Below are positions 7,213-15,471 of a stretch of 64,000 nucleotides of DNA, piece by piece. Where the stretch lies: positions 186,001 to 250,000 of the forward strand of contig NZ_JBFAZP010000009.1 of assembly GCF_040681875.1 (NCBI RefSeq). The letters run 5' to 3'. Each line of letters starts with the position of its first letter. Positions within the stretch are counted from its first letter, which is position 1. The notes beneath the pieces were generated by a model. The model was not told the DNA's origin and ran no database searches. It was given only the letters and a program-made list of their open reading frames with translations. Made by a program: the position numbers and the translations under genes. The stretch is from Longispora sp040681875. Its GTDB lineage: Bacteria > Actinomycetota > Actinomycetes > Mycobacteriales > Micromonosporaceae.

Positions 7213-8763
7213 TCATGAGCGGGTGGGCAGATCCAGCCAGGAGGAGCCCTGGTAGCTCAGAGTCGCGCCGAGGGTGTCGTTCATGTCGAGGTAGAGGGAG
7301 TCCTTGCCGTCCAGGACCAGGGCCAGGCGGTGGCCGGCGGGGACGTCGTAGGCCGCCGCAGGGAAGGCCGCGTCGAGGGTCGCGGTGGCCGACAGCCAGG
7401 TCACGGGCGTGTGCGTGATCAGCCGGCCGGTGCCGAGGGAGTCCAGGTCGTAGAGGTAGGCGACGACGGTGCCGCGCGGGGCGCTGGGTGAGACGGCCAG
7501 GTGCAGGGTCGCCGTGCCGCGCACCCTGACCCCGCCGGCATACGGATTCGACGTCCACACCCCGGCGTTGGCCCTGCTCACAGCGGGGAGCCAGACGGTG
7601 GGCGGCACACCGGTGAGCGCGTCGAGGGCGCCGGAGACGAGCGCGACGCCGCCGTAGGCCGGGGTGTCGACCCGGGGCCAGGTCTGCCGGGACCAGCCGG
7701 TGGCGGGGGTGCCGCCGAGCGGGCCGGTGCCGTCCCACCAGCGGACCTCGCCGAGGCCGAGCCGGGTCACGCCGGTCCGGGTGCTGGCCCAGTCGGGGTA
7801 GGTCTCGACGGCGGAGGAGCCGTGCGGCCGGAGCACGACGCCCTGGCCGATGGCGGAACCGGCGCCGAGGTAGCGGTCGAACCACTGGCGGGTGGAGTCC
7901 CACACGTGGTTGGGCAGGCCGGCGAGCCCGAGGCCCTCGACGACCGCGTGGTCGCCGGGCGCGAACTCCAAACGCTTGGGGCCGGTGAGGCGGCCGTAGA
8001 AATCGACGAGCTGGTTGGGCGGGAAGATCGAGTCGCCGTACGCGTTGGCCATCAGGATCGCGGGCTGGTGGGCGTTGATCCCGTCGACGTAGCTGGCGGC
8101 GGAGCGGACCCGGCCCCAGGACTTGATGTTCTCGATGTTGCGGTTGGCGTAGAAGTCGCCGAGGATCGCGGTCAGTTCGGCGGAGGGTTTGCCGGTGATC
8201 AGGGCGGCGAGGCCGAGGAAGCCGACGGACTGGCCGTGCCGGGTCTGCTGGTCGTAGAGGGAGTAGACCAGGTCCGACCAGCCGCTCATGGCGCTGACGG
8301 CCCGGATCCGGGGGTCGTGGCCGGCGGCGATGAGGCTGATGCCGGCGCCGTAGGAGATGCCGGCGCTGCCGATCCGGGCCGGGTCGACGGCGGGGTTCGC
8401 GACGAGCCAGTCCACGGCGGTGCGGGCGTCGGCGATGTCCTTGGGGCCGGCGGTGTCGATCTGGCCGCCGGACGCCCAGAAGCCGCGCGCGCCGTAGGAG
8501 AGCACGACGTAGCCGGCCTCGGCGAACTTCCTGGCCTGGGCCAGGTACTCCAGGTCGTTGACGCCCCAGCTGCTGATGAACACGATGGCCGGGTGCCGGC
8601 CCGGGGTGGTGGGGGCGATGACGTTGGCCTTGAGGACGACGCCGTCGCTCGCGGTCAGGTCGAAGAACGAGAATCCGGTGGTACCGGTCGCCGCGCCCGC
8701 CGGCACCGCCGCCCCGAACAGGACGAGCGTGACGAGCACGACAAGGGTCAGTAATCGACGCAT
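7213..8763 (-). CDS. Secreted CocE/X-Pro dipeptidyl-peptidase-like hydrolase
   Basis: A 516-residue exported alpha/beta hydrolase of the S15/CocE type. The N terminus is a signal peptide (MRRLLTLVVLVTLVLFG ... VPAGAA). The hydrolase domain follows: an oxyanion-side strand HPAIVFISSWGVND and the nucleophile elbow GISYGAG (Ser, residue about 142), then GDSIFPPNQ and GDHAVV supplying the probable Asp and His. The C-terminal third is a beta-sandwich lid as in S15 enzymes (APRGTVVAYLYDLD ... PAGHRLALVL). The upstream ATG at 8767 would add two residues; I prefer the ATG at 8761-8763 because AGGGAG sits 6 nt before it. Substrate unknown: family members cleave acylated peptides or esters. Divergent from the PucR-type regulator. 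Confidence 0.85.
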   Translation of the reverse strand: MRRLLTLVVLVTLVLFGAAVPAGAATGTTGFSFFDLTASDGVVLKANVIAPTTPGRHPAIVFISSWGVNDLEYLAQARKFAEAGYVVLSYGARGFWASGGQIDTAGPKDIADARTAVDWLVANPAVDPARIGSAGISYGAGISLIAAGHDPRIRAVSAMSGWSDLVYSLYDQQTRHGQSVGFLGLAALITGKPSAELTAILGDFYANRNIENIKSWGRVRSAASYVDGINAHQPAILMANAYGDSIFPPNQLVDFYGRLTGPKRLEFAPGDHAVVEGLGLAGLPNHVWDSTRQWFDRYLGAGSAIGQGVVLRPHGSSAVETYPDWASTRTGVTRLGLGEVRWWDGTGPLGGTPATGWSRQTWPRVDTPAYGGVALVSGALDALTGVPPTVWLPAVSRANAGVWTSNPYAGGVRVRGTATLHLAVSPSAPRGTVVAYLYDLDSLGTGRLITHTPVTWLSATATLDAAFPAAAYDVPAGHRLALVLDGKDSLYLDMNDTLGATLSYQGSSWLDLPTRS

Positions 8764-8868
8764 TAACATCTCCCTATGTCCGCGAAGTTACCGGACAGTA
8801 ACGTCTCTGTGGCCTGGCTCACAAGACCCGGGAGGAGACAACGGCACCAACATGGCAGGCTGGTGACC

Positions 8869-10035
8869 GTGAGTACCCCGGAACCACCACTGACCGCCAC
8901 GATCCGCCAGATCGAACGCGCCGCGGGAGCCCTGGCGACCCAGAGCGTGTCGAAGATGGAGGACACCCTCGGCTGGTTCCGCGAACTGCCCGCCGACCAG
9001 CGGTCCTGGGTCATGCTCGTCGCCCAGGCCGGCGTCCGGTCGTTCCTGGAGTGGCTGCGCGGCGAGGGCACCCCCGGCGAGGTCAGCGACGAGGTGTTCG
9101 ACGCCGCGCCCCGCGAACTCGCCCGGTCCATCACGCTCCAGCACACCGTCGCCCTGATCAAGGTCACGATCGACGTCGTCGAGGAGCAGGTCCCGCATCT
9201 GGCCGCCCCCGGCGAGGAGGCCGAACTGCGGATCGCGGTGCTCCGGTTCTCCCGGGAGATCGCGTTCGCCGCCGCCCGGGTGTACGCGCGGGCCGCCGAG
9301 ACCCGGGGCGCCTGGGACGCGCGCCTCCAGGCGCTGCTGGTCGACGCCCTGCTGCGCGGGGACTCCTCGGACGTGCTCGCCAGCCGGGCCGCCGCGCTCG
9401 GCTGGACCGACGCCAGCCCGGTGGCCGTGGCCGTGGGCCGCTCCCCCGGCGGCGAGGCGAGCGCGGTGCTGCACGTCCTGCACCGGTACGCGCGGCGGAT
9501 GGGGGTGGAGATCCTCGGCGGGGTGCACGGCGACCGGCTCGTCGTCGTCCTCGGCGGGGCCGCCGATCCCCTGGCCACGGCGGAGAAGCTGCTCGGCGGG
9601 TTCGGCGAGGGGCCCGTGGTGGTCGGACCGGCCGTCGCCTCCCTGGACGAGGCCACCGAGTCGGCCCGGGCCGCGCTGTCCGGGTTCCGGGCGGCCCCCG
9701 CCTGGCCGGCCGCCCCGCGCCCCGTCGCCACCACCGAACTGCTCCCGGAGCGGGCCATCGCCGGCGACCCGGAGGCCCGGCGGATCCTGCGCACCGACAT
9801 CTACGGCGCGCTGACCAAGGCCGGGGGCGAGCTGCTCGACACCCTCGACGCGTTCTTCGCCGTCGGCGGGGTCCTCGAAAGCGCCGCCCGGCAGCTGTTC
9901 GTGCACCCGAACACGGTCCGGTACCGCCTCCGCCGGATCGCCGAGGTGACCGGTCTGTCACCGATGAACCCGCGTGAGGCGTTCGCGCTGCGGGTGGCCC
10001 TGACCATCGGCCGGCTGGATCCCGTCGGATCGTGA
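8869..10035 (+). CDS. fasR: PucR-type activator, FasR-like
   Basis: A 388-residue regulator with a C-terminal PucR-type HTH (ARQLFVHPNTVRYRLRRIAEVTG, about residues 340-362) and an N-terminal sensory region. It lies directly upstream of fabD-fabH-acpP-fabF. In Streptomyces coelicolor the gene in this place is FasR, which binds the fabD promoter and activates the fatty-acid synthase operon; position and architecture support the same job here. The start is uncertain: GTG 8863, GTG 8869 or an earlier codon are all open. I use GTG 8869 because VSTPEPPLTATIRQ is a family-like N terminus. The 17-bp palindrome at 10131-10147, between this gene and fabD, is its most obvious candidate site. Confidence 0.85.
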   Translation: MSTPEPPLTATIRQIERAAGALATQSVSKMEDTLGWFRELPADQRSWVMLVAQAGVRSFLEWLRGEGTPGEVSDEVFDAAPRELARSITLQHTVALIKVTIDVVEEQVPHLAAPGEEAELRIAVLRFSREIAFAAARVYARAAETRGAWDARLQALLVDALLRGDSSDVLASRAAALGWTDASPVAVAVGRSPGGEASAVLHVLHRYARRMGVEILGGVHGDRLVVVLGGAADPLATAEKLLGGFGEGPVVVGPAVASLDEATESARAALSGFRAAPAWPAAPRPVATTELLPERAIAGDPEARRILRTDIYGALTKAGGELLDTLDAFFAVGGVLESAARQLFVHPNTVRYRLRRIAEVTGLSPMNPREAFALRVALTIGRLDPVGS

Positions 10036-10130
10036 GGTGTTTCACTCGGCGGTCACGAATCGGGAGGCGCGTCACACCCAACGCTCTGACCTGGTCATTT
10101 AGACTGACTCAGCCGAACGGCGGAATGTCT

Positions 10131-10147
10131 TTGTAGGAACCCTACAA
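10131..10147. promoter_or_regulatory. Palindromic operator candidate upstream of fabD
   Basis: TTGTAGGAACCCTACAA is a perfect 7-3-7 palindrome 68 nt before the fabD start. A loose promoter (TTGTCG 10151-10156, 18 nt, GATAGG 10175-10180) begins 4 nt downstream, so the site lies just upstream of the -35, a normal place for an activator. Confidence 0.6.
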
Positions 10148-10214
10148 TGTTTGTCGTCAGGTTTGGTGGCGAGCGATAGGGCTCGGATCTCGTCCGATCA
10201 GCCACAGTCAGAGT

Positions 10215-11384
10215 GTGCTTGCCGTACTCGCTCCCGGTCAGGGCTCACAGAAGCCCGGCTTCCTCACTCCGTGGCTCGACCTGCCCGGCGTCGAACCCCG
10301 CCTCCGGTGGTGGTCGGCACTCGCGGGCATCGACCTCGTCCACCTCGGTACGACCGCGGACGCCGACGAGATCAAGGACACCGCCAAGACCCAGCCGCTC
10401 CTCGTGGCCGCCGCCCTGCTCGCCGCCGAGCAGCTGCCGCTGCACGACGTCGCGCTGGTCGCCGGGCACAGCGTCGGCGAGCTCGGTGCCGCCGCCATCG
10501 CCGGGGTGCTCAGCCCCGAGGCCGCCGTGACCCTCGCCGGGGTCCGGGGCCGCGAGATGGCCGCCGCGTGCGCCGTCGAGCCCACCGGGATGGTCGCCGT
10601 GCTCGGCGGCGACCCCGACGAGGTGCTCGCCGCCATCGAGGCCGCCGGGCTCTACCCCGCCAACCGCAACGGCGCCGGCCAGGTCGTCGCCGCCGGTTCG
10701 CTGGCCGGGCTCGAGAAGCTCATCGACAACAAGCCGGCCGGCGCGAAGGTCGTCAAGCTGTCCGTGGCGGGGGCGTTCCACACCCCGTACATGGCACCGG
10801 CCGAGCAGGCGCTCGTCGCCCTCGCCCCCGGCATCACCGTGCACCAGCCGGGCCGGCTCGTGCTCTCCAACCTCGACGGCTCGGCCGTCACCGGCGGCAA
10901 CGAGCTGGTCCAGCGCCTGGTCCGCCAGGTCACCGCCCCGGTCCGCTGGGACCTGTGCATGGACACCCTCGCCGACCTGGGCGTGACCGCCGTGATCGAG
11001 CTGCCGCCGGCCGGCACGCTCGCCGGGCTGATCAAGCGCACCATCAAGGGTGTGGAGATCGTCAAGGTCAACACCCCCGACGACCTCAAGGCCGCCCGGG
11101 ACCTGATCGCCCGGCACGGGGTCGCTCCGACCCACGAGCCCATCCCGCACTTCCAGGTCGCGGTGTCCCCCGCCGCCGGCAACTTCCAGCCGGCCGAGGG
11201 CCTCGCGGAGGGCACCGACGTGAAGAACGGCCAGGTCATCGGTCAGGTCGAGACCCGCCAGGGTCCGATCGACGTCACCACCCACGCCGCCGGCACCCTG
11301 ATCGAATGGCTCGCCAGCCCGGCGGACCCGGTCGCTCCGGGCCAGCCCCTCGCCCGGCTGCACCCGACCGGAGGTACCGCATGA
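10215..11384 (+). CDS. fabD: Malonyl-CoA:ACP transacylase with C-terminal lipoyl-like extension
   Basis: Transfers malonyl from CoA to ACP, the entry step of fatty-acid elongation. The catalytic domain fills residues 1 to about 310: PGQGSQKPGF at the start, nucleophile Ser86 in GHSVGE, catalytic His about 189 in AGAFHTPYM, and the usual PVRWDLCMDTL near the end. The protein is 389 residues, some 75 longer than Streptomyces FabD. The extra C-terminal part (EGTDVKNGQVIGQVE ... AAGTLIEWL ... VAPGQPLARL) has the rhythm of a biotinyl/lipoyl hammerhead domain, but the attachment lysine position appears to be Gln (ETRQG). The GTG start has only a weak ribosome site. The stop overlaps the fabH ATG by 4 nt. 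Confidence 0.95.
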   Translation: MLAVLAPGQGSQKPGFLTPWLDLPGVEPRLRWWSALAGIDLVHLGTTADADEIKDTAKTQPLLVAAALLAAEQLPLHDVALVAGHSVGELGAAAIAGVLSPEAAVTLAGVRGREMAAACAVEPTGMVAVLGGDPDEVLAAIEAAGLYPANRNGAGQVVAAGSLAGLEKLIDNKPAGAKVVKLSVAGAFHTPYMAPAEQALVALAPGITVHQPGRLVLSNLDGSAVTGGNELVQRLVRQVTAPVRWDLCMDTLADLGVTAVIELPPAGTLAGLIKRTIKGVEIVKVNTPDDLKAARDLIARHGVAPTHEPIPHFQVAVSPAAGNFQPAEGLAEGTDVKNGQVIGQVETRQGPIDVTTHAAGTLIEWLASPADPVAPGQPLARLHPTGGTA

Positions 11385-12316
11385 CCGGCTCCCGCATCGT
11401 CTCGATGGGGCACTACCAGCCCTCCAAGATCCTCACCAACCACGACCTGGCCCAGATCGTCGAGACGAACGACGAGTGGATCCAGTCCCGGGTGGGCATC
11501 AAGGAGCGCCGGATCGCCGGCTCCGAGACGGTCGCCGACATGGCCGGCTGGGCCGCCGAGAAGGCCCTGGCCAACTCCGGGCTCACCGCCGCCGACATCG
11601 ACCTCGTCGTCGTGGCCACCACCTCCTCGGTCGACCGGTGCCCCAACGTGGCCACCCGGGTCGCCCGCAAGCTGGGCATCGCCGCCCCGGGCGCGTACGA
11701 CGTCAACACGGCCTGCTCCGGCTTCTCCTACGCGCTGGCGACCGTCGACCACGCCATCCGGGCCGGCGCCTCGAAGAACGCGATCGTGATCGGCGTCGAG
11801 AAGCTCTCCGACATCACCGACTGGACCGACCGCTCCACCGCCGTCATCTTCGGCGACGGGGCCGGCGCCGCCGTGGTGTCCGCCAGCGAGGAGCCGATGA
11901 TCGGCCCCGTGCTGTGGGGCTCGGACCCGGAGAAGGGCGACGCGATCGTCATCGAGGGCTGGCGCCCGTACATCCAGCAGGCCGGGCAGACCGTGTTCCG
12001 CTGGGCCACCTTCGCGCTCCCGGCGCTGGCCGCCGAGACCTGCGAGCGCGCCGGCATCAAGCCCAGCGACCTGGTGGCGTTCGTCCCGCACCAGGCCAAC
12101 CTGCGCATCATCGAACCCCTCGCCCGTAAGCTGGGCGCGCCCGACCTCATCGTCGCCCGCGACGTCATCGAGTCGGGCAACACCTCGGCGGCATCGATCC
12201 CGATGGCGCTGTCCAAGCTGGTCGAACGGCGGGAGATCCCGTCGGGTGCGCCGGTGCTGCTGTTCGGGTTCGGCGGTGGTCTGACCTATGCCGGTCAGGT
12301 CGTCCGCTGCCCGTAA
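11381..12316 (+). CDS. fabH: 3-oxoacyl-ACP synthase III
   Basis: A 311-residue condensing enzyme that joins an acyl-CoA primer to malonyl-ACP to start each chain; in actinomycetes the primers are often branched. The catalytic triad is complete: Cys112 in NTACSGFSYAL, His237 in VPHQANLR, and Asn267 in SGNTSAASIP. The GxGGGLTYAG C terminus is also typical. The ATG 11381 start overlaps the fabD stop (ATGA), so translation is coupled. The second gene of the FAS-II operon, followed 34 nt later by acpP. Confidence 0.97.
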   Translation: MTGSRIVSMGHYQPSKILTNHDLAQIVETNDEWIQSRVGIKERRIAGSETVADMAGWAAEKALANSGLTAADIDLVVVATTSSVDRCPNVATRVARKLGIAAPGAYDVNTACSGFSYALATVDHAIRAGASKNAIVIGVEKLSDITDWTDRSTAVIFGDGAGAAVVSASEEPMIGPVLWGSDPEKGDAIVIEGWRPYIQQAGQTVFRWATFALPALAAETCERAGIKPSDLVAFVPHQANLRIIEPLARKLGAPDLIVARDVIESGNTSAASIPMALSKLVERREIPSGAPVLLFGFGGGLTYAGQVVRCP

Positions 12317-12350
12317 CGGCATTTTCCACCTATGAAGGGAACCATCAGAA

Positions 12351-12599
12351 ATGGCTCGTGAAGAGATCGTCGAAGGCCTCGCGGAGATCCTCGAAGAGGT
12401 CGCCGGCGTGAACCCCGAGGACGTCGCGGAGGAGAAGTCCTTCACCGAGGAGCTCGACGTCGACTCGCTGTCGATGGTCGAGGTCGTCGTGGCGGCCGAG
12501 GAGAAGTTCGGCGTGAAGATCCCGGACGACGAGGTCCAGAACCTCCGCACCGTGGGCGACGCCGTCTCCTTCATCGAGAAGGCACAGGCCGCGCTGTGA
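12351..12599 (+). CDS. acpP: Acyl carrier protein
   Basis: An 82-residue acidic helical protein that carries the growing acyl chain on a 4'-phosphopantetheine arm. The attachment site is Ser39 in the DSLSMVE motif at the head of helix II. Helix content, length and the tail DDEVQNLRTVGDAVSFI are as expected for a type II fatty-acid ACP. It follows fabH by 34 nt with a GAAGGGA ribosome site about 12 nt upstream of ATG. Its stop overlaps the fabF GTG by 4 nt. Its place between fabH and fabF shows it serves primary fatty-acid synthesis rather than a polyketide pathway. Confidence 0.97.
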   Translation: MAREEIVEGLAEILEEVAGVNPEDVAEEKSFTEELDVDSLSMVEVVVAAEEKFGVKIPDDEVQNLRTVGDAVSFIEKAQAAL

Positions 12600-13822
12600 G
12601 CAGTGCCGACGTCGTAGTCACCGGGCTCGGCGCGACCACCCCGCTGGGCGGGGACGTCGCGTCCACCTGGGCCGGGCTACTCGCCGGTCGCTCCGGCGTC
12701 GGCCCCCTCACCCAGGACTGGGCGGCCCAGCTGACCGTACGGATCGCGGCCCAACTGGCCGAGGACCCGGCCGGCAAGCTCGACCGGATCAAGGCCCGCC
12801 GGATGGACCGTTCCGAGCAGGTCGCGGTCGTCGCGTCCCGTGAGGCGTGGACCGACGCGGGCCTCGACGACGTCGAGGTCGACCGTGGCCGGCTCGGAGT
12901 CGTCGTCGGCTCCGGGATCGGCGGCGCGACCACGCTGCTCGCCCAGGACGACATCCTCGAGGCCCACGGGCCCCGCAAGGTGTCCCCGCACACCATCCCC
13001 ATGCTGATGCCGAACGGCCCCGCCGCCTGGGTCGGCCTGACCTTCGGCGCGCAGGCCGGCGTGCACGCCCCGACCAGCGCCTGCGCCACCGGCGCCGAGG
13101 CCATCGCCTGGGGCCTGGACATGATCCGCTCCGGCCGCGCCGACGTCGTGGTCGCCGGTGGGGTCGAGGCGGTCATCCACCCGCTGCCGATGGCCGGCTT
13201 CGGTTCGATGCGGGCCATGTCGATCCGCAACGACGAGCCCGAGCGCGCCTCCCGTCCGTGGGACGCCGGCCGCGACGGCTTCGTCCTCGGCGAGGGCGCC
13301 GGCGTCGTCATCCTGGAGCGCGCCGAGCACGCCGCCGCGCGCGGGGCGAAGGTCTACGCCCGGCTCTCCGGTTCCGGCATGACCTCCGACGGGTACGACA
13401 TCGTGCAGCCCGACCCGGAGGGTGTGGGCCAGGCTCGGGCCATGACCCAGGCCATCAAGGAGGCGGGCCTGACCAGGAAGGACATCGGGCACGTCAACGC
13501 GCACGCGACGTCCACCCCGGTGGGCGACATCGCCGAGGTCAAGTCGATCGAGGCCGCGGTCGGCAGCCACCCGGTCCTGACCGCGCCCAAGTCGATGCTG
13601 GGCCACCTGCTCGGCGCCGCCGGCGCGGTGGAGTCCATCGTGACGATCCTGTCGGTGCACCACCAGCTCATCCCGCCGACGATCAACCTGGAGGTCCCGG
13701 ACCCGGGGCTGACCCTGGAGGTCGTCACCGGTGAACCGCGCAAGATGCACCTGGACGCCGCACTGAACAACTCGTTCGGCTTCGGCGGGCACAACGTCGC
13801 CCTGCTGTTCACCCGGGCTTAG
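12596..13822 (+). CDS. fabF: 3-oxoacyl-ACP synthase II
   Basis: A 408-residue elongating condensing enzyme. The catalytic residues are Cys163 (TSACATGAEA), His303 (NAHATSTPVGD) and His337 (GHLLGAAGAVE), at or near the E. coli FabF numbering. NNSFGFGGHNVALL at the C terminus is the conserved glycine-rich closing motif. The GTG start shares bases with the acpP stop (GTGA at 12596-12599), a coupling seen through the whole operon. It acts in the cytosol with the ACP encoded just before it. Confidence 0.97.
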   Translation: MSSADVVVTGLGATTPLGGDVASTWAGLLAGRSGVGPLTQDWAAQLTVRIAAQLAEDPAGKLDRIKARRMDRSEQVAVVASREAWTDAGLDDVEVDRGRLGVVVGSGIGGATTLLAQDDILEAHGPRKVSPHTIPMLMPNGPAAWVGLTFGAQAGVHAPTSACATGAEAIAWGLDMIRSGRADVVVAGGVEAVIHPLPMAGFGSMRAMSIRNDEPERASRPWDAGRDGFVLGEGAGVVILERAEHAAARGAKVYARLSGSGMTSDGYDIVQPDPEGVGQARAMTQAIKEAGLTRKDIGHVNAHATSTPVGDIAEVKSIEAAVGSHPVLTAPKSMLGHLLGAAGAVESIVTILSVHHQLIPPTINLEVPDPGLTLEVVTGEPRKMHLDAALNNSFGFGGHNVALLFTRA

Positions 13823-13834
13823 GAGAAGAGCGCT

Positions 13835-15256
13835 GTGATGACCACGAACTCCGCTTCGACCGACGACACCGTCGTCGATCACCGGGATCCGGAGCCCCGT
13901 CTCCGGGCGCTGTTCGACGCCGGTTCCATGCGGGCCATCTCGCCCCGCGACGACTCCGGCGTGATGACGGTCCGTGGTGAGATCGACGGCCGGACCGTCA
14001 TCGCGTACTGCTCCGACGCCCGGCTCATGGGCGGCGCCATGGGTACCGACGGCTGCCAGCACACCGTGGACGCCATCGACGCCGCCGTCCGGGAGCGGGT
14101 GCCGGTCATCGGCATCTGGCACTCCGGCGGCGCGCGGCTCCCCGAGGGCGTCGCGGCGCTCGACGGGGTCGGCCAGGTGTTCGCGGCCATGGTCCGCGCG
14201 TCCGGTCGGGTGCCGCAGATCTCCGTGGTGCTCGGCCCGGCGGCCGGCGGCGGGGCGTACGGCCCGGCGCTGACCGACATCGTGATCATGTCCGACCAGG
14301 GCCGGATCTTCGTGACCGGTCCCGAGGTCGTCCGCAGTGTCACCGGCGAGCAGGTCGACATGGAGCGGCTCGGCGGTCCCGAGCCGCACGGCCGGCGCTC
14401 CGGCGTCGTGCACATCACGACCAAGGACGAGGCGGGCGCCCTCACCAGGGCCCGCGAGCTGGCGAGCCTGCTCGGTCACCAGGGCCGGTTCTCCCCGGCC
14501 GACGTGGACGAGTCCCCGGAGCTCGGCGAGATCCTGCCCGAGCAGGTCAACCGGGCCTACGACGTCAAGCCCGTGGTCAAGGCCATGCTCGACGCCGAGG
14601 GCCCGACCGTGGAGCTGCACGCCAAGTGGGCCCCGAACGTGGTCACCACGCTCGGCCGGTTCGCCGGTCGCACGGTCGGCGTGATCGCGAACAACCCGCT
14701 GCGGCTCGGTGGCTGCCTCGACGCGTCCAGCGCCGAGAAGGCCGCCCGGTTCGTCCGGATGTGTGACGCGCTCGGCGTGCCGCTGATCGTGCTCGTGGAC
14801 GTCCCCGGCTACCTGCCGGGCGTCGGCCAGGAGTGGGACGGCGTCGTGCGGCGCGGCGCGAAGCTGCTGCACGCGTTCGCCGAGGCCGTCGTGCCCCGGA
14901 TCACGCTGGTCACCCGCAAGGCCTACGGCGGCGCGTACATCGCGATGAACTCCCGCTCGCTCGGCGCGACCGCCGTGTTCGCGTGGCCGAACACCGAGAT
15001 CGCCGTCATGGGCGCCTCGGCGGCGGTCAACATCCTGGCCCGCAAGAAGCTCGCGGCGGCCAAGCCGGAGGACCGCGAGGCCCTGCGCGCCCAGCTGATC
15101 GAGGAGCAGGCCCGCACGGCCGGCGGCGTCGGCCGGGCGCTGGAGATCGGCGTCGTCGACGAGGTCATCGAGCCGGCCAAGACCCGGCGCCGGATCGCGG
15201 AGGCCATGGCGGCGGCCCCGGCGGCGCGCGGCGCGCACGGGAACATCCCGCTCTAG
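13835..15256 (+). CDS. accD: Acyl-CoA carboxylase beta subunit (carboxyltransferase)
   Basis: A 473-residue carboxyltransferase of the AccD/PccB class. It moves CO2 from a biotin carrier to acetyl-CoA or propionyl-CoA and would supply malonyl-CoA to the FAS enzymes encoded just upstream. The paired crotonase-fold halves are visible: SGGARLPEG and GPAAGGGAYGPALTD in the N half (oxyanion glycines), and VPGYLPGVGQE, KAYGGAYIAMNSRSLGA and ANTEIAVMGA-like text in the C half. The start is GTG 13835 behind AGGAGA (13821-13826); ATG 13838 is an alternative. It begins 12 nt after fabF, like accD6 in the mycobacterial FAS-II operon. The biotinylated alpha subunit is not in this window. Substrate preference cannot be read from sequence. 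Confidence 0.93.
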   Translation: MMTTNSASTDDTVVDHRDPEPRLRALFDAGSMRAISPRDDSGVMTVRGEIDGRTVIAYCSDARLMGGAMGTDGCQHTVDAIDAAVRERVPVIGIWHSGGARLPEGVAALDGVGQVFAAMVRASGRVPQISVVLGPAAGGGAYGPALTDIVIMSDQGRIFVTGPEVVRSVTGEQVDMERLGGPEPHGRRSGVVHITTKDEAGALTRARELASLLGHQGRFSPADVDESPELGEILPEQVNRAYDVKPVVKAMLDAEGPTVELHAKWAPNVVTTLGRFAGRTVGVIANNPLRLGGCLDASSAEKAARFVRMCDALGVPLIVLVDVPGYLPGVGQEWDGVVRRGAKLLHAFAEAVVPRITLVTRKAYGGAYIAMNSRSLGATAVFAWPNTEIAVMGASAAVNILARKKLAAAKPEDREALRAQLIEEQARTAGGVGRALEIGVVDEVIEPAKTRRRIAEAMAAAPAARGAHGNIPL

Positions 15257-15269
15257 TCGCAACACGGCG

Positions 15270-15302
15270 AGCGCCCCCCAGCGGTCACTGGGGGGCGCTT
15301 GT
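15270..15302 (+). terminator. Terminator of the fatty-acid operon
   Basis: A perfect 12-bp stem AGCGCCCCCCAG / CTGGGGGGCGCT (15270-15281, 15288-15299), 6-nt loop, 13 nt after the accD stop; followed by TTGTCGTT, a weak T tract. Confidence 0.85.
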
Positions 15303-15471
15303 CGTTGGTAGACCCAGATCAACACCGGTTTTCCGGGTACCGGGAGACGCGGGGTCGCGCGGTCACCAGCCGTGACGTGGCCCCGGGTCAGGGCGGCAGC
15401 GGTCGCGGTCAACGGCGGCGTTGTCGCGGGCGACCCAGATCAGGGTGGCGCCAACCGCAGACGGCTCCCGG

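Noticed and set aside
12677..15412. A 911-codon antisense frame over fabF and accD
   Set aside because: It spans two well-defined genes and their terminator; shadow of third-position GC.
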